Shown here: piece after piece, positions 15,884 through 25,117 of the stretch | Position numbering within the stretch: position 1 is the stretch's first letter | Layout: each line of letters starts with the position of its first letter | Notes under the pieces: model-generated | What the model was told of the DNA's origin: nothing | Database searches by the model: none | What the model saw: the letters and a program-made list of their open reading frames with translations, nothing else | Assembly (NCBI RefSeq): GCF_900142445.1 | Contig: NZ_FRAV01000004.1 | Coordinates: 124,001 to 188,000 of the forward strand | Direction of reading: 5' to 3' | Length of the DNA stretch: 64,000 nt | Source: Chryseobacterium polytrichastri | GTDB taxonomy: Bacteria > Bacteroidota > Bacteroidia > Flavobacteriales > Weeksellaceae | Position numbers and translations under genes: made by a program

Positions 15884-18214
15884 TTAGATCTTTGTTAGTT
15901 TTGCATATTTTAAGATTAAGTTTTTCTCCCCTTCATGCATGAAGATCACTTTTGCTTTGATATTCTGCGGATCTGTACCATCTAAGAAAGTTACTTGTCC
16001 GATTCCGAAACGATCGTGTCTTACACTGTCTCCAACTTCAATATCCTGAGAAGAAGCTCCGCTTGGATTAATAATTTTAGCAGTACTTACAGGTTTTAAT
16101 TTTCTCGGTTCAACAATTGGCTTTGAGCCTTCTGCTTTTTCAATGGTTTTCTTTTCAACCCTTTTGAAACCTTTCATTTCAGAAGGATGCTCGTCAAAAA
16201 TATTTGATTTTACACCTGCATTATTAATAAAACGTTTTTCCATAACAGGATTCACGAATTCTATAAATTCTTCATCAATCTCACTTAAGAATCTTGAAGG
16301 TTCAGCATCAGTAATTTTCCCCCACTGAAAACGTGAAACCGCATATGAGAAAAACACCTGTTTTTCAGCTCTTGTTAGGGCAACATAAAATAGACGTCTT
16401 TCTTCTTCCAGATCTTCTCTGGTTGCTGAACTCATAAAACTAGGGAAAAGATTCTCTTCCAAACCAACCAAATGAACCACCGGAAATTCCAGTCCTTTTG
16501 AAAGGTGAATGGTCATTAAAGAAACCATATCTTCCTCATCATCTTTCTTTTGAGTATCCGCCGAAAGGGCAATATTTTCAAGGAAATTAGGTAAGCTTGG
16601 GTCTCCATCTTCCAACTGCATCTGCTCTTCAATGAAACCCTGCATAGAGTTCATTAATTCCTGAACGTTTTCTACACGGGAAATTCCTTCCGGAGTCTGA
16701 TCGTCTTTTAAAAACTTAATCAAACCACTACGCTTCGCAACTTCCATTGCTACATTGTAAGCTGTTTCCGTTTTTAACAATACTTTAAATGCTTTGATCA
16801 TTGACCAGAAGTCATTTAACTTTGTTAAAACTCCATTGTTAAAGCCCAATTGTGGAGCGTACGCCGGTAAATTATCTAAAACATTAGACACAGGAACATT
16901 CTGATTATCTGCAAAAACAATCAGCTTATTCTGAGTCGTTTCTCCGATTCCTCTTGTTGGGTAATTGATGATTCTCATTAACGCTTCAGAATCATTTTCA
17001 TTAACCAATAATCGAAGATAACCAATCAAATCTTTAACCTCCTTTCTTTGGTAGAAAGATAAGCCTCCATATACTTTGTACGGAATATTTTTACGTCTCA
17101 ACGCATCTTCAAAAGCACGCGTTTGAGAGTTTGTTCTATATAAAATAGCAAAATCACTGTATTTTCTCTGATCTCTGTTTCTTAGTTCCCAAATATTTCC
17201 AGCCACAAAATTTGCTTCATCGGCATCAGAAAGTGAGCGATAAACTTTAATTTTATCTCCTTGTTCATTTTCACTGAAAACATTTTTCTTAAACTGTTGT
17301 AAGTTTTTAGCAATCACAACATTTGCAGCATTCACAATGGTCTGTGTAGAACGATAATTTTGTTCCAAAGAAACCGTTATTGCATCTGTATAATCTTTTT
17401 TAAAATTTAAGATATTGTAAATATTCGCACCACGGAAAGAGTAAATAGACTGAGCGTCATCTCCCACCACACAAATATTTTCAAATTTCGAAGCTAATGC
17501 TTTTACAATAAGGTATTGAGAGTGGTTCGTATCCTGGTACTCATCCACCAAAATATATCTGAATCTATCTTGATATTTGGCTAAAACTTCCGGAAAACGG
17601 GTTAATAATTCATTAGTTTTCAATAATAAATCATCAAAATCCATTGCCCCATTTTTGAAGCACTGCTCTACATATTTTTGATAGATTTGTCCAATAAATC
17701 TCATGTTGGCTTTTTCATCAGCCTCAATTAATTCAGGATTATTGAAATATGCTTTTACCGTAATCAGGTTATTTTTATAAGTAGAGATCCTTGACTGAAC
17801 TTTTTTAGGTTTATATAAATCAGCATCTACATTCATGTCTTTGATCACTTTTCTGATCACATTCAAAGCATCTTGCTGATCATAAATGGTAAAGTTGGAA
17901 GGGTACCCTAAATAATGCCCCTCGCTTCTCAAAATCCTCGCAAAAACCGAGTGAAAAGTTCCCATCCAAAGACTTCTTGCATTGCTTTGTCCAACCACTT
18001 TTGCAATACGCTCCTTCATTTCTTTTGCCGCCTTATTGGTAAAGGTAAGCGCCAGAATATTGAAAGGGTCTACCCCATTCGTAATCAAATGGGCAATACG
18101 CATCGTCAGTACACGTGTTTTTCCGGAACCCGCTCCCGCAAGCACCATCAGAGGTCCTTGTAAGGTGGTAACGGCTTCATATTGTGATTCATTGAGTCCT
18201 TTCAGATAATCCAT
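15884..18214 (-). CDS. UvrD/PcrA family ATP-dependent DNA helicase
   Basis: The 776-residue superfamily 1A 3'-5' DNA helicase opens with a Q-motif (LNESQYEAV) and Walker A AGAGSGKT (about residues 27-34). It then shows Walker B VDEYQDT, motif III GDDAQSIYSFRGA, motif IV QNYRST, motif V MTIHLSKGLEFPVV and motif VI VALTRAEKQVFFSY. The C-terminal tail (RHDRFGIGQVTFLDG) is the tudor-like module typical of PcrA. It should act in nucleotide-excision and mismatch repair and in removing RecA or stalled polymerase. PcrA against UvrD cannot be settled from sequence alone. A full promoter lies just upstream. Confidence 0.95.
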   Translation of the reverse strand: MDYLKGLNESQYEAVTTLQGPLMVLAGAGSGKTRVLTMRIAHLITNGVDPFNILALTFTNKAAKEMKERIAKVVGQSNARSLWMGTFHSVFARILRSEGHYLGYPSNFTIYDQQDALNVIRKVIKDMNVDADLYKPKKVQSRISTYKNNLITVKAYFNNPELIEADEKANMRFIGQIYQKYVEQCFKNGAMDFDDLLLKTNELLTRFPEVLAKYQDRFRYILVDEYQDTNHSQYLIVKALASKFENICVVGDDAQSIYSFRGANIYNILNFKKDYTDAITVSLEQNYRSTQTIVNAANVVIAKNLQQFKKNVFSENEQGDKIKVYRSLSDADEANFVAGNIWELRNRDQRKYSDFAILYRTNSQTRAFEDALRRKNIPYKVYGGLSFYQRKEVKDLIGYLRLLVNENDSEALMRIINYPTRGIGETTQNKLIVFADNQNVPVSNVLDNLPAYAPQLGFNNGVLTKLNDFWSMIKAFKVLLKTETAYNVAMEVAKRSGLIKFLKDDQTPEGISRVENVQELMNSMQGFIEEQMQLEDGDPSLPNFLENIALSADTQKKDDEEDMVSLMTIHLSKGLEFPVVHLVGLEENLFPSFMSSATREDLEEERRLFYVALTRAEKQVFFSYAVSRFQWGKITDAEPSRFLSEIDEEFIEFVNPVMEKRFINNAGVKSNIFDEHPSEMKGFKRVEKKTIEKAEGSKPIVEPRKLKPVSTAKIINPSGASSQDIEVGDSVRHDRFGIGQVTFLDGTDPQNIKAKVIFMHEGEKNLILKYAKLTKI

Positions 18215-18236
18215 ACTGCAAAAAATTTTGGGAACA

Positions 18237-18267
18237 CAAAATTAGTGTATTATATGGAGAATTCAAA
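18237..18267 (-). promoter_or_regulatory. Complete -33/-7 promoter of the helicase gene
   Basis: On the minus strand TTTG (18264-18267) and TAATTTTG (18237-18244) are separated by 19 nt. The start codon is 22 nt downstream. Confidence 0.75.
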
Positions 18268-18385
18268 TTTTTGGTTAATCATCAGTATCTATGAAATAAA
18301 ATCAATATCTCTATAAAAAAAATCATGCTTTATTTGTAACAATTCAAGTATTTTCACCACTAATTATCAAAACAATTTCTATTTT

Positions 18386-19699
18386 ATGAAAAAACGACTT
18401 CTTTCTGTTGCTGCAGTGGCTTTCTTCGGAATGGCTTTAAATGCACAACAAATTAAATTCGAAGAGTATGACCTACCAAATGGCCTTCATGTAATTCTTC
18501 ATCAGGATAATTCGGCACCGGTAGTTACAACGGGGGTAATGTATCACGTAGGTGCAAAAGATGAAGTGAAAGGAAGAACAGGTTTTGCTCACTTTTTTGA
18601 GCATCTTTTATTTGAAGGAACACCCAATATCAAAAGAGGTGAATGGTTTAAAATAGTTTCTTCAAACGGAGGTCAAAACAATGCCAACACAACCAACGAC
18701 AGAACATATTATTACGAAACTTTCCCTTCAAACAACGAACAATTAGGTCTTTGGATGGAGTCTGAAAGATTGCGTCATGCTGTGATTAACCAAGTTGGGG
18801 TAGATACTCAGAGAGAGGTTGTAAAAGAAGAAAAAAGATTAAGAATGGATAACCAACCTTATGGAAATCTATTCTCAACAGTACAGAAAAATCTATTTAC
18901 TAATCACCCATATAACTGGCCAACGATTGGTTCTATGGAAGATCTGAATTCTGCTAAACTAGAAGAATTCCAGGCATTCTATAAAAAATATTATGTTCCA
19001 AACAACGCTACTTTGGTAGTTGCAGGAGACATTAAACCGGAACAGACTAAAAAATGGATCCAGGAATATTACGGAGCAATTCCTAAAGGAACTATTTATC
19101 CGAAAAACTATCCAAAAGACGCTCCTATCACTCAGGAAAAAGAAGTTACGGCTACAGATCCTAACATCCAGCTTCCTGCCTATATTTTTGCTTACAGAAC
19201 TCCAGCTAACAAAGAAAAAGATGCTTATATCTTAGATATGCTTTCTTCTTATTTAAGCAGCGGAAAATCTTCAGTGTTATACAAAAAATTAGTAGATCAG
19301 GACAAAAAAGCACTTCAGGTGCAGGCTTTCAACCAAGGTCTTGAAGATTATGGAATTTTTGCATTTTTCGCGATCCCAATGGGACAAACAACTAAGCAAA
19401 CATTACAGACAGATATCGATGCTGAGATCAAAAAGCTTCAAACAACTCTAATTTCTCAGGAAGATTATCAAAAACTTCAAAACCAATTTGAGAATCAGTT
19501 TGTAAATCAAAATTCGAGCATTCAGGGAATTGCTGCTTCATTGGCAACAAACCACGTTTTGATGGGAGATACCAACTTAATCAACAAAGAAATAGACATC
19601 TACAGAGGTATCACAAGAGAGGATCTGCAGAATGCTGCTAAAAAGTATCTTAACCCTAACCAAAGAGTAGTTATTAATTACGTTCCTGAAAAAAAATAA
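18386..19699 (+). CDS. M16 family zinc metalloprotease, catalytically complete
   Basis: The 437-residue exported protein has a signal peptide (cleavage near LNAQQ) and the inverted zinc motif H69-F-F-E72-H73 of the insulinase/pitrilysin family, with the distal Glu in REVVKEEKR. The family folds into homologous N- and C-terminal halves; this protein has one active M16A half and one M16C-like half. It should cut short peptides in the periplasm. The next gene encodes a related protein without the zinc motif, so the two probably form a heterodimer like mitochondrial processing peptidase. The start is fixed by the signal peptide. Confidence 0.92.
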   Translation: MKKRLLSVAAVAFFGMALNAQQIKFEEYDLPNGLHVILHQDNSAPVVTTGVMYHVGAKDEVKGRTGFAHFFEHLLFEGTPNIKRGEWFKIVSSNGGQNNANTTNDRTYYYETFPSNNEQLGLWMESERLRHAVINQVGVDTQREVVKEEKRLRMDNQPYGNLFSTVQKNLFTNHPYNWPTIGSMEDLNSAKLEEFQAFYKKYYVPNNATLVVAGDIKPEQTKKWIQEYYGAIPKGTIYPKNYPKDAPITQEKEVTATDPNIQLPAYIFAYRTPANKEKDAYILDMLSSYLSSGKSSVLYKKLVDQDKKALQVQAFNQGLEDYGIFAFFAIPMGQTTKQTLQTDIDAEIKKLQTTLISQEDYQKLQNQFENQFVNQNSSIQGIAASLATNHVLMGDTNLINKEIDIYRGITREDLQNAAKKYLNPNQRVVINYVPEKK

Positions 19700-19814
19700 T
19701 TTTTAAATAGACATAAGATATTAGATTCTAGATATCAGATGAATCAATTTGTCAGACCCAAGAAATAATATCAATTGTTTAAAAGAAGAATTATTAAAAA
19801 TTAAATTTTTACAA
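19700..19814 (+). other. Gap between the two M16 genes with a short AT-rich quasi-repeat
   Basis: The 115-bp gap has no terminator. It holds a quasi-palindromic stretch (AGATATTAGATTCTAGATAT, 19717-19736) that looks like an extragenic repeat. Read-through between the two protease genes therefore seems likely. Confidence 0.3.
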
Positions 19815-21848
19815 ATGAAAAAGCAATTAACATATATAGCAGTAGCATTTTTATTCACAGGAATGCTTTCTGCCCAAAAAATAGATATTAATGCAATGCC
19901 GAAACCAGGACCTACTCCTGCGATCAACATTGCTAAGCCAAAAACTTTCCAGTTAAGCAACGGACTTACAGTAATGGTAGTTGAAAACAACAAACTACCA
20001 AGAGTAAACGCTAACCTTTCTATGGACAGACCTCCTTATTACGAAGGAAATGTAACCGGAGTAAGCGGGATCATGGCAGAACAGTTCGAAAACGGAACGA
20101 CTAACTTTAGCAAAGATGAGTTCAACAAAAAAGTTGATTTCTTAGGAGCAAACCTTAGCTTCTCTTCAAATGGAGCTTTTGCTAATTCTCTTTCAAAATA
20201 TTTCCCTGAAGTATTGGGTTTAATGGCTGATGCTATTATCAACCCTAAATTCTCTGCTGAAGAAATTCAAAACTCTAAAGAAAGAGCTATTGAAGGCTTG
20301 AAATCTGATGAGAAAAATGCTTCTTCTATCGCAAACAGAGTTTCTAACGCTTTGATGTATGGAAAAAATACAGCAAGAGGTGAATTTGAAACTGTTGAAT
20401 CAATCAATAAAATTCAATTAGCCGACGTACAGAATGTTTACAAAAAATATTACACTCCAGACAACGCTTACTTGGTTATTGTTGGAGATGTAAAATTTGA
20501 TCAGGTAAAACCGTTGATTGAAAAAGCGTTCAACAACTGGAAAAAAGCGAATACTACTTTTGCTCCTTTAGAACCAGCTTCTAATGTGGCAAAAACAGAA
20601 ATCAATGTGGTTGATGTTCCTTCTGCTGTACAATCTGTTGTTTCGGTAAGTAACCTGAACAATTTAAAAATGAAAGACGCAAACTACTTCCCAGCAACGA
20701 TGGCTAACTACATCTTAGGTGGCGGTGGTGAAGCAAGACTTTTCATGAATCTTCGTGAGAAAAACGGATTTACATACGGAGCGTATTCAAGCATGACGGC
20801 AAGCAAATACTCTCCTGAGTTTTCTGCAGAATCAAGTGTAAGAAACGAGGTTACAGATAAAGCGGTTAAAGAATTCATGAATGAACTTAACGCAATCTCA
20901 ACTGTAAAACCAGAAGAATTAGAAAATGCTAAAGCTAAATTGAAAGGTTCTTTCATTATGTCTTTAGAGAAGCCTGAAACGATTGCAAGATTTGCTTTGA
21001 ACCAAAAAGTACAGGATTTACCTTCTGATTTTTATACGAACTATTTAAAGTCAATTGATAAAGTAACTTCTGCAGATATTACCAATGCTGTAAAAGCTAC
21101 CATCTTACCAAACCAAAGCAGAATTTTCATTGCCGGTAAGGCTTCTGATATTTCTGAAGGATTGGAAAAACTAGGTTACCCGGTTAAATATTTTGACAAA
21201 GATGCTAATCCTGTTGCAAAACCAGCTGCTCAGAAAGTTGACGCCAGCGTAACAATAGGATCTGTTGCTGATAAATATATCAATGCTATCGGTGGTTTAG
21301 CGGCTGTACAAAAAGTAAATTACATCAGTACCGATGCCACTACCAAAGTTCAGGGAATGGATATGAGCATGAAAATGATTCAAGGAAAGGGCGGAAAAAT
21401 GGCAATGGACATGAAAATGATGGGTAACACCATTCAGAAGATTGTTTTTGACGGTAAAGATGGTTACATGGAAGCTCAAGGAAAGAAAGCTCCACTTAGC
21501 GACAAGCAAAAAGTGGATATGGCAAAAGACACCGAACTTTTCCCGGAACTTATTTTTGCAAAGTCTGCTGATCACAAACTAGCAGGAATTGAAAAATACA
21601 ACAACGAAGATTCTTATGTCGTAAAAGGTCCAAAAGACACGTATTACTACAGTGTAAAAACGGGCTTGAAAACGGGTGAGGTAAAAGCTGGTGAAGGAGG
21701 TTCTATCCCAACAAGCTATTCAGATTACAAAGAGGTTTCAGGTGTAAAATTCCCTTTCACAATCATTCAAAATATGGGTGGGATGGATATTAATTTAGCG
21801 GTACAATCTTACCAAATTAATCAGGCTAAAGATTCTGATTTTAAATAA
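19815..21848 (+). CDS. M16-like protein without zinc site, fused to a LolA-like C-terminal domain
   Basis: The 677-residue exported protein (signal peptide ending LSAQK) has two M16 halves. Where the active partner has HFFEH this one reads MAEQFENGT, so the zinc site is lost and it cannot be a protease by itself. It keeps the C-terminal glycine and Arg-Tyr type region (GGGGEARLFMNLREKNGFTYGAYS) that helps bind substrate in the family. From about residue 490 a third domain of about 185 residues follows (VADKYINAIGG, rich in Met and Lys), resembling LolA/outer-membrane lipoprotein-sorting-type beta-sheets. It most likely partners the active M16 gene 115 bp upstream. The ATG at 19815 precedes the signal peptide; a longer frame from 19749 has no such support. 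Confidence 0.88.
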   Translation: MKKQLTYIAVAFLFTGMLSAQKIDINAMPKPGPTPAINIAKPKTFQLSNGLTVMVVENNKLPRVNANLSMDRPPYYEGNVTGVSGIMAEQFENGTTNFSKDEFNKKVDFLGANLSFSSNGAFANSLSKYFPEVLGLMADAIINPKFSAEEIQNSKERAIEGLKSDEKNASSIANRVSNALMYGKNTARGEFETVESINKIQLADVQNVYKKYYTPDNAYLVIVGDVKFDQVKPLIEKAFNNWKKANTTFAPLEPASNVAKTEINVVDVPSAVQSVVSVSNLNNLKMKDANYFPATMANYILGGGGEARLFMNLREKNGFTYGAYSSMTASKYSPEFSAESSVRNEVTDKAVKEFMNELNAISTVKPEELENAKAKLKGSFIMSLEKPETIARFALNQKVQDLPSDFYTNYLKSIDKVTSADITNAVKATILPNQSRIFIAGKASDISEGLEKLGYPVKYFDKDANPVAKPAAQKVDASVTIGSVADKYINAIGGLAAVQKVNYISTDATTKVQGMDMSMKMIQGKGGKMAMDMKMMGNTIQKIVFDGKDGYMEAQGKKAPLSDKQKVDMAKDTELFPELIFAKSADHKLAGIEKYNNEDSYVVKGPKDTYYYSVKTGLKTGEVKAGEGGSIPTSYSDYKEVSGVKFPFTIIQNMGGMDINLAVQSYQINQAKDSDFK

Positions 21849-21867
21849 GAACAACCTATTTCATATA

Positions 21868-21898
21868 AAAAACGGCAACAATTGTTGCCGTTTTTATT
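21868..21898 (+). terminator. Terminator after the M16 pair
   Basis: A perfect palindrome (21868-21895, core ACGGCAACAATTGTTGCCGT) is flanked by A and T runs. It works in both directions and separates the protease pair from secG. Confidence 0.8.
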
Positions 21899-21925
21899 TT
21901 TATTACCATTTACTAACATCTTTTT

Positions 21926-21956
21926 TTTGCCATTCAGTAAAAAAAGATTAAATTTG
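21926..21956 (+). promoter_or_regulatory. Complete -33/-7 promoter of secG
   Basis: TTTG (21926-21929) and TAAATTTG (21949-21956) are 19 nt apart. The secG ATG is 24 nt downstream. Confidence 0.75.
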
Positions 21957-21980
21957 CCCATTCAAAAAGATATCAAATTC

Positions 21981-22328
21981 ATGGATACTATATTTATTTT
22001 ATTGATGGTTCTCACTATGATTGCTAGTGTTTTATTAGTAATCGTTGTTATGGCTCAGAACCCAAAAGGTGGAGGTCTTTCAAGTACATTCGGAGGTGCA
22101 TCTTCTGCACAGTTCGGAGTACAAAGAACCAATGACTTCATGGAAAAAGCAACATGGAGCTTAGGAGCAATTATTATCGCTCTTATTCTTATCAGCGTTG
22201 TAATTACAGGAAAGCCTACACAAGCGGCTCCCGCTCAACAGTCAATTAAGAAAGAAACGCCTGCACAATCTGCTCCGGCTTCTAAAACAGCTACTCCGGC
22301 TAACGCTCCTGCAGCACCGGCTAAATAA
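21981..22328 (+). CDS. secG: Preprotein translocase subunit SecG
   Basis: SecG joins SecYE to ease protein export across the inner membrane. The 115-residue protein shows the family layout: a first membrane helix (about residues 4-25), the cytosolic loop QNPKGGGLSSTFGG with following FGVQRTNDFMEKATW, and a second helix (about 56-75). A 40-residue Ala/Pro/Lys-rich tail follows (repeated PAQ, APA), common in Bacteroidetes SecG. The start at 21981 follows the promoter; an upstream in-frame start at 21882 would run through the terminator and promoter and is rejected. A good terminator follows. Confidence 0.95.
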   Translation: MDTIFILLMVLTMIASVLLVIVVMAQNPKGGGLSSTFGGASSAQFGVQRTNDFMEKATWSLGAIIIALILISVVITGKPTQAAPAQQSIKKETPAQSAPASKTATPANAPAAPAK

Positions 22329-22351
22329 GCAAATAATATTTTTACATATAG

Positions 22352-22383
22352 AAATAGCTCTCAAATCGAGAGCTATTTTTTTA
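22352..22383. terminator. Terminator between secG and the glycan operon
   Basis: An 11-bp stem (AAATAGCTCTC 22352-22362 with GAGAGCTATTT 22368-22378) with a T7 tail lies between convergent stop codons 22328 and 22406. Confidence 0.8.
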
Positions 22384-22405
22384 TTTATATTGTAACTACT
22401 TATTC

Positions 22406-23431
22406 TTATCTATAGGTATTCCAATATTCATCCTGGTTCTGAATAAATAAGCATTCTATAAAAGAATCCAGAGACATCATGTATAAAGTTTTTTCATCCA
22501 AATGTTCAAAATCAGTTTTAAAAAAATCTGAGTCTAGCTGAATATTATCACGATCAAGAACCAAAATATTTTTAGGATTATAAAAAGGATAATTTTTAAT
22601 ATCAGTATTCGTTGTTATCAGCTTTCTACCTGAAGCCAATACCTCAAAAGTTCTGATAGTTAAACCATATTGAAAAGGTTTATTAATATCCAGAACAGAC
22701 TTTGATTTTTGATAATAATCGATGATTTGCTGATGACTCAGTTTTTCGAAACTTAATTTATTATTATCAAACTTCTTTAGATTTTTATCAATTAGCTTTT
22801 TAATTCTAAACGCGATCTTTCCCATTGCATAATAGTAAAAGAAAGTTTTTAACTGAAGACTTTCTGCCTTAGCTTTTACCTGCTCTCCTACAATGTAACG
22901 ATCTGTATGGGCACTTCCGATAAATACAATATCATATTCAGTAGCCTTAGCGTTTTGATGTAAACTTTTATATTCATCCAAATAAAACAGCGGCCTGAAA
23001 TTCAATCCATAGGTAACCGAATCATCATATTCAAATGTAATCTTCTTGTCAAAATATTTAAGATTGGAGATCAGATTTGGATACTCCTTTAATGGATCGA
23101 AATTATAGTAGATCATTTCTATATCAGGATTCAATTCTCTAATTTTTTCAAGAAAAAAAACAGGAATAGCCTCGCCTTTTATTAATAGAAAATAATCGTA
23201 TTTTTTATGTTGAATCTCACTTACAATGTCATTGTAATATTTTGTAATCTGAGATTGATACAGTTTTTTATTTAATCGAATAATACCTTTTGAGAAATTA
23301 GAATTTGAAGGTCTTTCATCATAAAAATCAACCTCAGCACCTATCTCTGTCAATCTTTTTGCAATAGCTCTCTCATATTTGAAAAAGCTAACCGATAAAA
23401 AAAGTATTTTTTTGTCTTTTAAACCGATCAT
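22406..23431 (-). CDS. Glycosyltransferase-like protein (CgeB/RfaS-like), 341 aa
   Basis: The 341-residue soluble protein looks like a GT-B glycosyltransferase of the CgeB/spore-coat or LPS-core (RfaS-like) type. It has an N-terminal Rossmann-like start (KKILFLSVSFFKYERAIAKRLTEIG) and the C-terminal YQKSKSVLDINKPFQYGLTIRTFEVLASGRKLITTN, which resembles the nucleotide-sugar-binding E-x-x-A-x-G region. It should add a sugar to a surface polysaccharide or LPS core. It is the last gene of the leftward recR operon and overlaps the epimerase gene by 4 bp (ATGA), so translation is coupled. Donor and acceptor are unknown. Confidence 0.75.
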   Translation of the reverse strand: MIGLKDKKILFLSVSFFKYERAIAKRLTEIGAEVDFYDERPSNSNFSKGIIRLNKKLYQSQITKYYNDIVSEIQHKKYDYFLLIKGEAIPVFFLEKIRELNPDIEMIYYNFDPLKEYPNLISNLKYFDKKITFEYDDSVTYGLNFRPLFYLDEYKSLHQNAKATEYDIVFIGSAHTDRYIVGEQVKAKAESLQLKTFFYYYAMGKIAFRIKKLIDKNLKKFDNNKLSFEKLSHQQIIDYYQKSKSVLDINKPFQYGLTIRTFEVLASGRKLITTNTDIKNYPFYNPKNILVLDRDNIQLDSDFFKTDFEHLDEKTLYMMSLDSFIECLFIQNQDEYWNTYR

Positions 23432-24558
23432 TTTAAAAGTCCTTTAACCTTCATTTCTTCCAACGACTCTTTGAATTTTATATCCTGAATATTCTGTTGC
23501 AATACCCAAGTTGTAAACCTCGACATTCCTTCTTCGAAAGATATCTTTGGTTGGAAATTTAGTTTTGATTTAATTTTACTGATATCCGCAAAGTTATGCC
23601 TGATGTCTCCCAAACGGAATTGCCCCGAAACATTAATATCAAAATCTTTATTGTAAAATTTTCGTAGGTTTTCAGCAACCGCAGTTACAGCAGTAGAAAC
23701 TCCAGTTCCCACATTAAAAATTTCGCCATTAGCTTCATCACTCTCAATGCATTTTATCGTTGCTTTCACCGCATCATCTACATGTATAAAATCTCTTGAT
23801 TCTTTACCGTCTTCAAAAATATTAATATCATTTCCATTAAGAATTTGTGATGAAAAAATGGATAAAATTCCAGTATAAGGATTCAACAAAGATTGACCTT
23901 CACCATATACATTCTGAAATCTTAATGAAACAGGTTCAATCCCGATAGCAGCGCACGTTGTCATTACCATTTGCTCTTGATTCTGTTTTGTGATTCCGTA
24001 AATAGATGTAGGATGAATTTTTGATTCTTCATCTGTCGGAAGAGCTTCCAAAACTTGTCCGTCAGAATATTTCACTTCAAAATCTCCGCTCTTCATTTCT
24101 TCCACTTTCCTTGGTTTAGGATACACCAATCCTAGCTTTGGATGAAGATATTTTCCTTCGCCATAAATAGCTCTGGAAGAAGCGATAATGACTTTCTTAA
24201 CATGATGGGTTTTATTAACCAAAATATCCAGCATTTTTGCTGTTCCCGAAACATTTACTTCTGTATATTTCTCAATCTGGTACATTGATTGTCCGGTACC
24301 CGTTTCAGCTGCCAAATGGACAATTACTTCCTGATCTTCAATCGCATTTTCCCAGTCTTCACGATTGGTAACATCTCCTTTAATAAAGTTGATCTTATTC
24401 AAAATACTCTTATACAAAGGCGAATCTACCGTTGGATCTTCTCCATGAATCTGCGATGAAAGATTATCCAACACCGTTACCTCATATCCTTTTTTTGTAA
24501 GCTCTAATGATAGCTTACTTCCTATAAAACCAGCTCCACCTGTGATTAAAATCTTCAT
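23428..24558 (-). CDS. NAD-dependent sugar-nucleotide epimerase/dehydratase (SDR family)
   Basis: The 376-residue extended short-chain dehydrogenase has the NAD-binding GGAGFIGSKL at its N-terminus, HLAAETGTGQSMY in the middle, a Ser-Arg-Ala Rossmann strand VIIASSRAIYGEG and the catalytic Y-x-x-x-K in YGITKQNQEQ. Such enzymes modify UDP-, dTDP- or GDP-sugars for surface glycans; the precise sugar is unclear. I place the start at the MKILITGG codon, 24558; the neighbouring ATG at 24561 adds one Met. The gene lies 7 nt after the acyltransferase and overlaps the next glycosyltransferase by 4 bp. The longer frame to 24660 overlaps the acyltransferase and is rejected. Confidence 0.88.
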   Translation of the reverse strand: MKILITGGAGFIGSKLSLELTKKGYEVTVLDNLSSQIHGEDPTVDSPLYKSILNKINFIKGDVTNREDWENAIEDQEVIVHLAAETGTGQSMYQIEKYTEVNVSGTAKMLDILVNKTHHVKKVIIASSRAIYGEGKYLHPKLGLVYPKPRKVEEMKSGDFEVKYSDGQVLEALPTDEESKIHPTSIYGITKQNQEQMVMTTCAAIGIEPVSLRFQNVYGEGQSLLNPYTGILSIFSSQILNGNDINIFEDGKESRDFIHVDDAVKATIKCIESDEANGEIFNVGTGVSTAVTAVAENLRKFYNKDFDINVSGQFRLGDIRHNFADISKIKSKLNFQPKISFEEGMSRFTTWVLQQNIQDIKFKESLEEMKVKGLLK

Positions 24559-24565
24559 CATATGA

Positions 24566-25117
24566 TTAATTGACTTTTTCCCATTTCTGACTTTCGAGAT
24601 TATATTTTTTAACGATTCGAGCCGGAGCCCCAACGATAACACAATAATCAGGAAACTCACCTCTCACTACTGAGTTTGCCCCTACAACACATTGTTTTCC
24701 TAAAATAGTTCCCGCCAAAATTGCAGACCCCATTCCAATATAACAATTGTCGCCTATTATGGTATCTTTCACAAGATACTCTTGTTTTACCACATGCTTA
24801 CCAATCTCTTCATAATCATGATCAATATTGGTAATAAACACATTGGCTAATATTAATGAACTTTTACCAATAACCAAATTTCCGGCAGAAGTAATATGTA
24901 CGTTTTGCGAAATAACAACATCATCCTGAATACAAACTGTTCCTGAACGATGAACTTCTAGCCTTAAATGAGGAAAAATTCTTACTTTCTTACCTATAAA
25001 AACTTTTTTGATACCCATTAAAAACAAAGGTCTACCCAAATATCCCGGAAAACCAAACTTTCCGAAAAATGGAGCATACAATACAGCTCTTAATGCCCAA
25101 AAAATCTTATAGATCAT
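24566..25117 (-). CDS. Hexapeptide-repeat acyltransferase (LbH family)
   Basis: The 183-residue protein folds as a left-handed beta-helix from about residue 40. It shows repeated hexads such as IGKKVR, IQDDVV, IGKSSL, IGDNCYIGMGS and VVGANSVVRGEF, and the final GAPARIVKKY of galactoside/maltose-type O-acetyltransferases. A hydrophobic N-terminal stretch may touch the membrane. It probably O-acetylates a sugar of the glycan made by this operon using acetyl-CoA. It overlaps the upstream GT2 gene by 4 bp and precedes the epimerase by 7 nt. Confidence 0.87.
   Translation of the reverse strand: MIYKIFWALRAVLYAPFFGKFGFPGYLGRPLFLMGIKKVFIGKKVRIFPHLRLEVHRSGTVCIQDDVVISQNVHITSAGNLVIGKSSLILANVFITNIDHDYEEIGKHVVKQEYLVKDTIIGDNCYIGMGSAILAGTILGKQCVVGANSVVRGEFPDYCVIVGAPARIVKKYNLESQKWEKVN

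Noticed and set aside
21882-21980. A longer SecG with 33 extra residues
   Set aside because: The extension covers the terminator and the promoter of secG and has no SecG-like sequence.
24559-24660. An N-terminal extension of the epimerase to 24660
   Set aside because: It would overlap about 95 bp of the acyltransferase gene in another frame. The NAD-binding motif begins right after the start at 24558.
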